From: Alphaproteobacteria bacterium
GTDB lineage: Bacteria; Pseudomonadota; Alphaproteobacteria; RF32; CAG-239
Assembly: GCA_017480745.1 (NCBI GenBank)
Contig: JAFUSA010000031.1
Location: 1 to 64,000 of the forward strand
DNA length: 64,000 bases
Direction: 5' to 3'
Made by a program: the position numbers and the translations under genes. Position 1 is the first letter of the stretch, and every line of letters starts with the position of its first letter. The notes beneath the pieces are model-generated. The model was not told the origin of the DNA, searched no databases, and was given only the letters and a program-made list of their open reading frames with translations. This document shows, in pieces, positions 60,266 through 64,000 of the stretch.

Positions 60266-61212
60266 TTAAATTTATCCTTGCGCCGTTTTTTAAGTAATGA
60301 AAGCTTTTCACTAACTGATCCGGTATCTCTGCCGGTTGTGGCTAAACGTTCATACATACGGCTGATTTCACGCTCTAAATAGGCAGTTTCTATTTCTTCA
60401 CGCAAAATTTGTTTATCTTCTTCTTCACCGCGATCAAGAATCATATTCATACGATTCAGGCAATCTTCAACACTTAAATTATAGTTCATTTTTTGCTTAA
60501 TAAAATAAGGAAGGTCATAAACAACCTGCCGTGCATTATTACATGCTTGATTGCCGTCAGTGCAATTAACATAACGTAATTTAAGCAAACGGAATGCAAT
60601 TTCCAGTTCGTTTTCATCATCAACCACAATAAAAGGAACCGGATCGGCAAACCCCTCCTTGGCAATGAATTTCAAAAATTCCAACAAGTGGTGAAAAAAT
60701 CCGTTAATATTATAAATTATGAACGGTTTTTGTGGCAACATACCGTCTTGCATAGCCACACAATCGTATGCCAATTCATCCAAAGTTCCAACACCGCCCG
60801 GAGCAAACACTACAAAATCGGCCTTTAATAACATTTGTTTGCGCTCCTCCAAAGTGCGAGCCACAACAATATCCATTTTACGTATGAGTTCATCATCGCT
60901 GGGATATAAAGCAAAATATTTTTCCGTGGTTATTCCTTGAATAGGAGCTCCTTTTTGTTTGTGTTGTTTTTTATTCCATCCGTCAAGCACTCCTTTGGCC
61001 ACCGCCCCCATGATACCACTGTTAGATAAACCGAAATCAAGCCGAAATTCCATTTTTACGATTTTTTTACCCAAGTTGTAAGCTTCTTCGGTATATTGAC
61101 TATCGTTACCTGAGCGAGAACCACCGGCAACAAAAACGCGCACACCATCTTTGCGGTTTTCACGTCGAAAACTTTCTAAAACTTTTTCATCTAAAATCGG
61201 GGTATCATTCAT
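60262..61212 (-). CDS. LOG-family (TIGR00730) Rossmann-fold protein
   Basis: 316 aa. FVAGGSRSGN, a GIMGAVAKG motif and PGGVGTLDEL, the phosphoribohydrolase/lysine-decarboxylase-like signature of LOG proteins, which release cytokinin-like bases from nucleotide monophosphates. The usual length is about 190-250, so the C-terminal 80 residues, charged and helical, are an extension. It lies 2 bases after tgt. Confidence 0.85.
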   Translation of the reverse strand: MNDTPILDEKVLESFRRENRKDGVRVFVAGGSRSGNDSQYTEEAYNLGKKIVKMEFRLDFGLSNSGIMGAVAKGVLDGWNKKQHKQKGAPIQGITTEKYFALYPSDDELIRKMDIVVARTLEERKQMLLKADFVVFAPGGVGTLDELAYDCVAMQDGMLPQKPFIIYNINGFFHHLLEFLKFIAKEGFADPVPFIVVDDENELEIAFRLLKLRYVNCTDGNQACNNARQVVYDLPYFIKQKMNYNLSVEDCLNRMNMILDRGEEEDKQILREEIETAYLEREISRMYERLATTGRDTGSVSEKLSLLKKRRKDKFK

Positions 61213-61214
61213 TT

Positions 61215-63470
<2,256 letters not shown>

Positions 63471-63478
<8 letters not shown>

Positions 63479-64000
63479 TTATTTCTCCACTATTTATCAA
63501 TTTTTTGGCAATATTTATCACATCCTCAGCGGCTTCGGAATCCGGATAGCGATTCATAAAAGGAACTTGATTGCGAATCGCGTCTCTTACACGAGTATCA
63601 ATTCGTATAACGCCCAAAAGTTCCGGTATGGACTTAATATATTGTCCGCAAGCACGGTGTAATATATTATATGTTTGTAAACCATCCTCATAAGAGTTAG
63701 CATAGTTTACGATTATTTGCAACCGGTTATATTTATAATTTTGCACTGTTTCCTGCAAAAACTTATAAGTCGCCACAAGATTAGCCGGATCACCGGTGCA
63801 TATTAAAATTAAATCAGCATTTTGCGGTAGAAAGTGTTGAAATATTTTTTCTTCATTCGGTAAATCTATCAACACATTATCGTAACGGCTTGCCTCAATA
63901 AGCAAATCTTCACGTAAAGTCTGCAAACGTCCGACCGGAATATCTACCAAAATATTACTTCCGGAAATTCCGCAAATAACATCTAATCTTTTTTTATTAA
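63471..64000 (-). CDS. MinD/FlhG/ParA-like ATPase (5' end beyond window)
   Basis: The frame is open to the right edge without a stop, so the start lies outside; at least 176 residues are visible. YDNVLIDLP corresponds to the switch II/Walker A' region of deviant Walker ATPases, LICTGDPANLVATYKFL to the following strand, IIVNYANSYEDG to the N/T-box, and LGVIRIDTRVRDAIRNQVPF with RYPDSEAAEDVINIAKKL to the end typical of MinD2/FlhG proteins. It probably places an envelope machine. It leads the operon into the J-domain protein. Confidence 0.72.

Overview
The window reads as a chromosomal stretch of an AT-rich, Gram-negative alphaproteobacterium, probably an uncultured host-associated lineage. The signs are a dcw cluster with FtsZ ending in an alphaproteobacterial-type tail (DIPAFLRR), the order SRP RNA - dnaX - ybaB - recR, YbjN, a DUF2934 protein, an LptM-like lipoprotein, an autotransporter and outer-membrane/peptidoglycan genes. 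The genus assignment is not supported further. There are no rRNA genes, CRISPR arrays or intact insertion sequences. There is one tRNA (Ser, anticodon GCT) and one SRP RNA.

Layout. 1-1.1 kb: inverted repeat, two terminators, a structured leader RNA and pilin-like gene A. 1.5-6.3 kb: lytic transglycosylase, acyl-ACP thioesterase, YbjN, then lgt - spmAB fusion - dtd and a small lipoprotein. 6.3-9 kb: a small membrane protein, a nucleotidyltransferase, pilin-like gene B and a hicAB toxin-antitoxin pair. 9-16 kb (minus): mraY-ftsW-murB-ftsQ-ftsA-ftsZ, without murD, murG, murC or ddl. 16-20.6 kb: peptidoglycan recycling and cleavage (AmpD-like amidase, PgeF, AmiC-type amidase) plus two small transcription units. 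20.8-30.8 kb: malQ-glgX-glgB (glycogen), DUF2934, rpsU, YdcH-like, pfkA, a DMT-like permease. 30.8-33.8 kb: recR-ybaB-dnaX, SRP RNA, tRNA-Ser. 33.9-43 kb: pilin-like gene C, thiol-redox lipoproteins, a foreign-looking secreted protein, a kinase/PP2C/vWA triad with an LptM-like lipoprotein, TlpA, DedA, pilin-like gene D, a DsbA-like protein. 43-52 kb: DUF47-PiT phosphate transport, a 102-aa + 1185-aa gene pair with a G9 tract, and an autotransporter. 52-64 kb: membrane-anchored nuclease-like protein, xseA, M23 peptidase, uppP, DegT aminotransferase, pilin-like gene E, and an operon of MinD-like ATPase (partial) - DnaJ - tgt - LOG - ABC exporter.

The most unusual content is a dispersed family of five orphan pilin-like genes. 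Three of them (A, D, E) share near-identical promoters and a ~170-195 nt leader RNA whose helices differ in sequence but keep their pairing, and which ends in an intrinsic-terminator hairpin. A second, mutually exclusive helix that would disrupt the terminator is also preserved in all three, so the leaders look like an undescribed riboregulator controlling surface-fibre genes. Other points of note are an A10 tract in dnaX placed where slippage in either direction would give a gamma-like product, a G9 tract in the 1185-aa gene suited to phase variation, and a TerY-type vWA/PP2C/kinase triad.

All function calls come from reading motifs and gene order; no database search was run.
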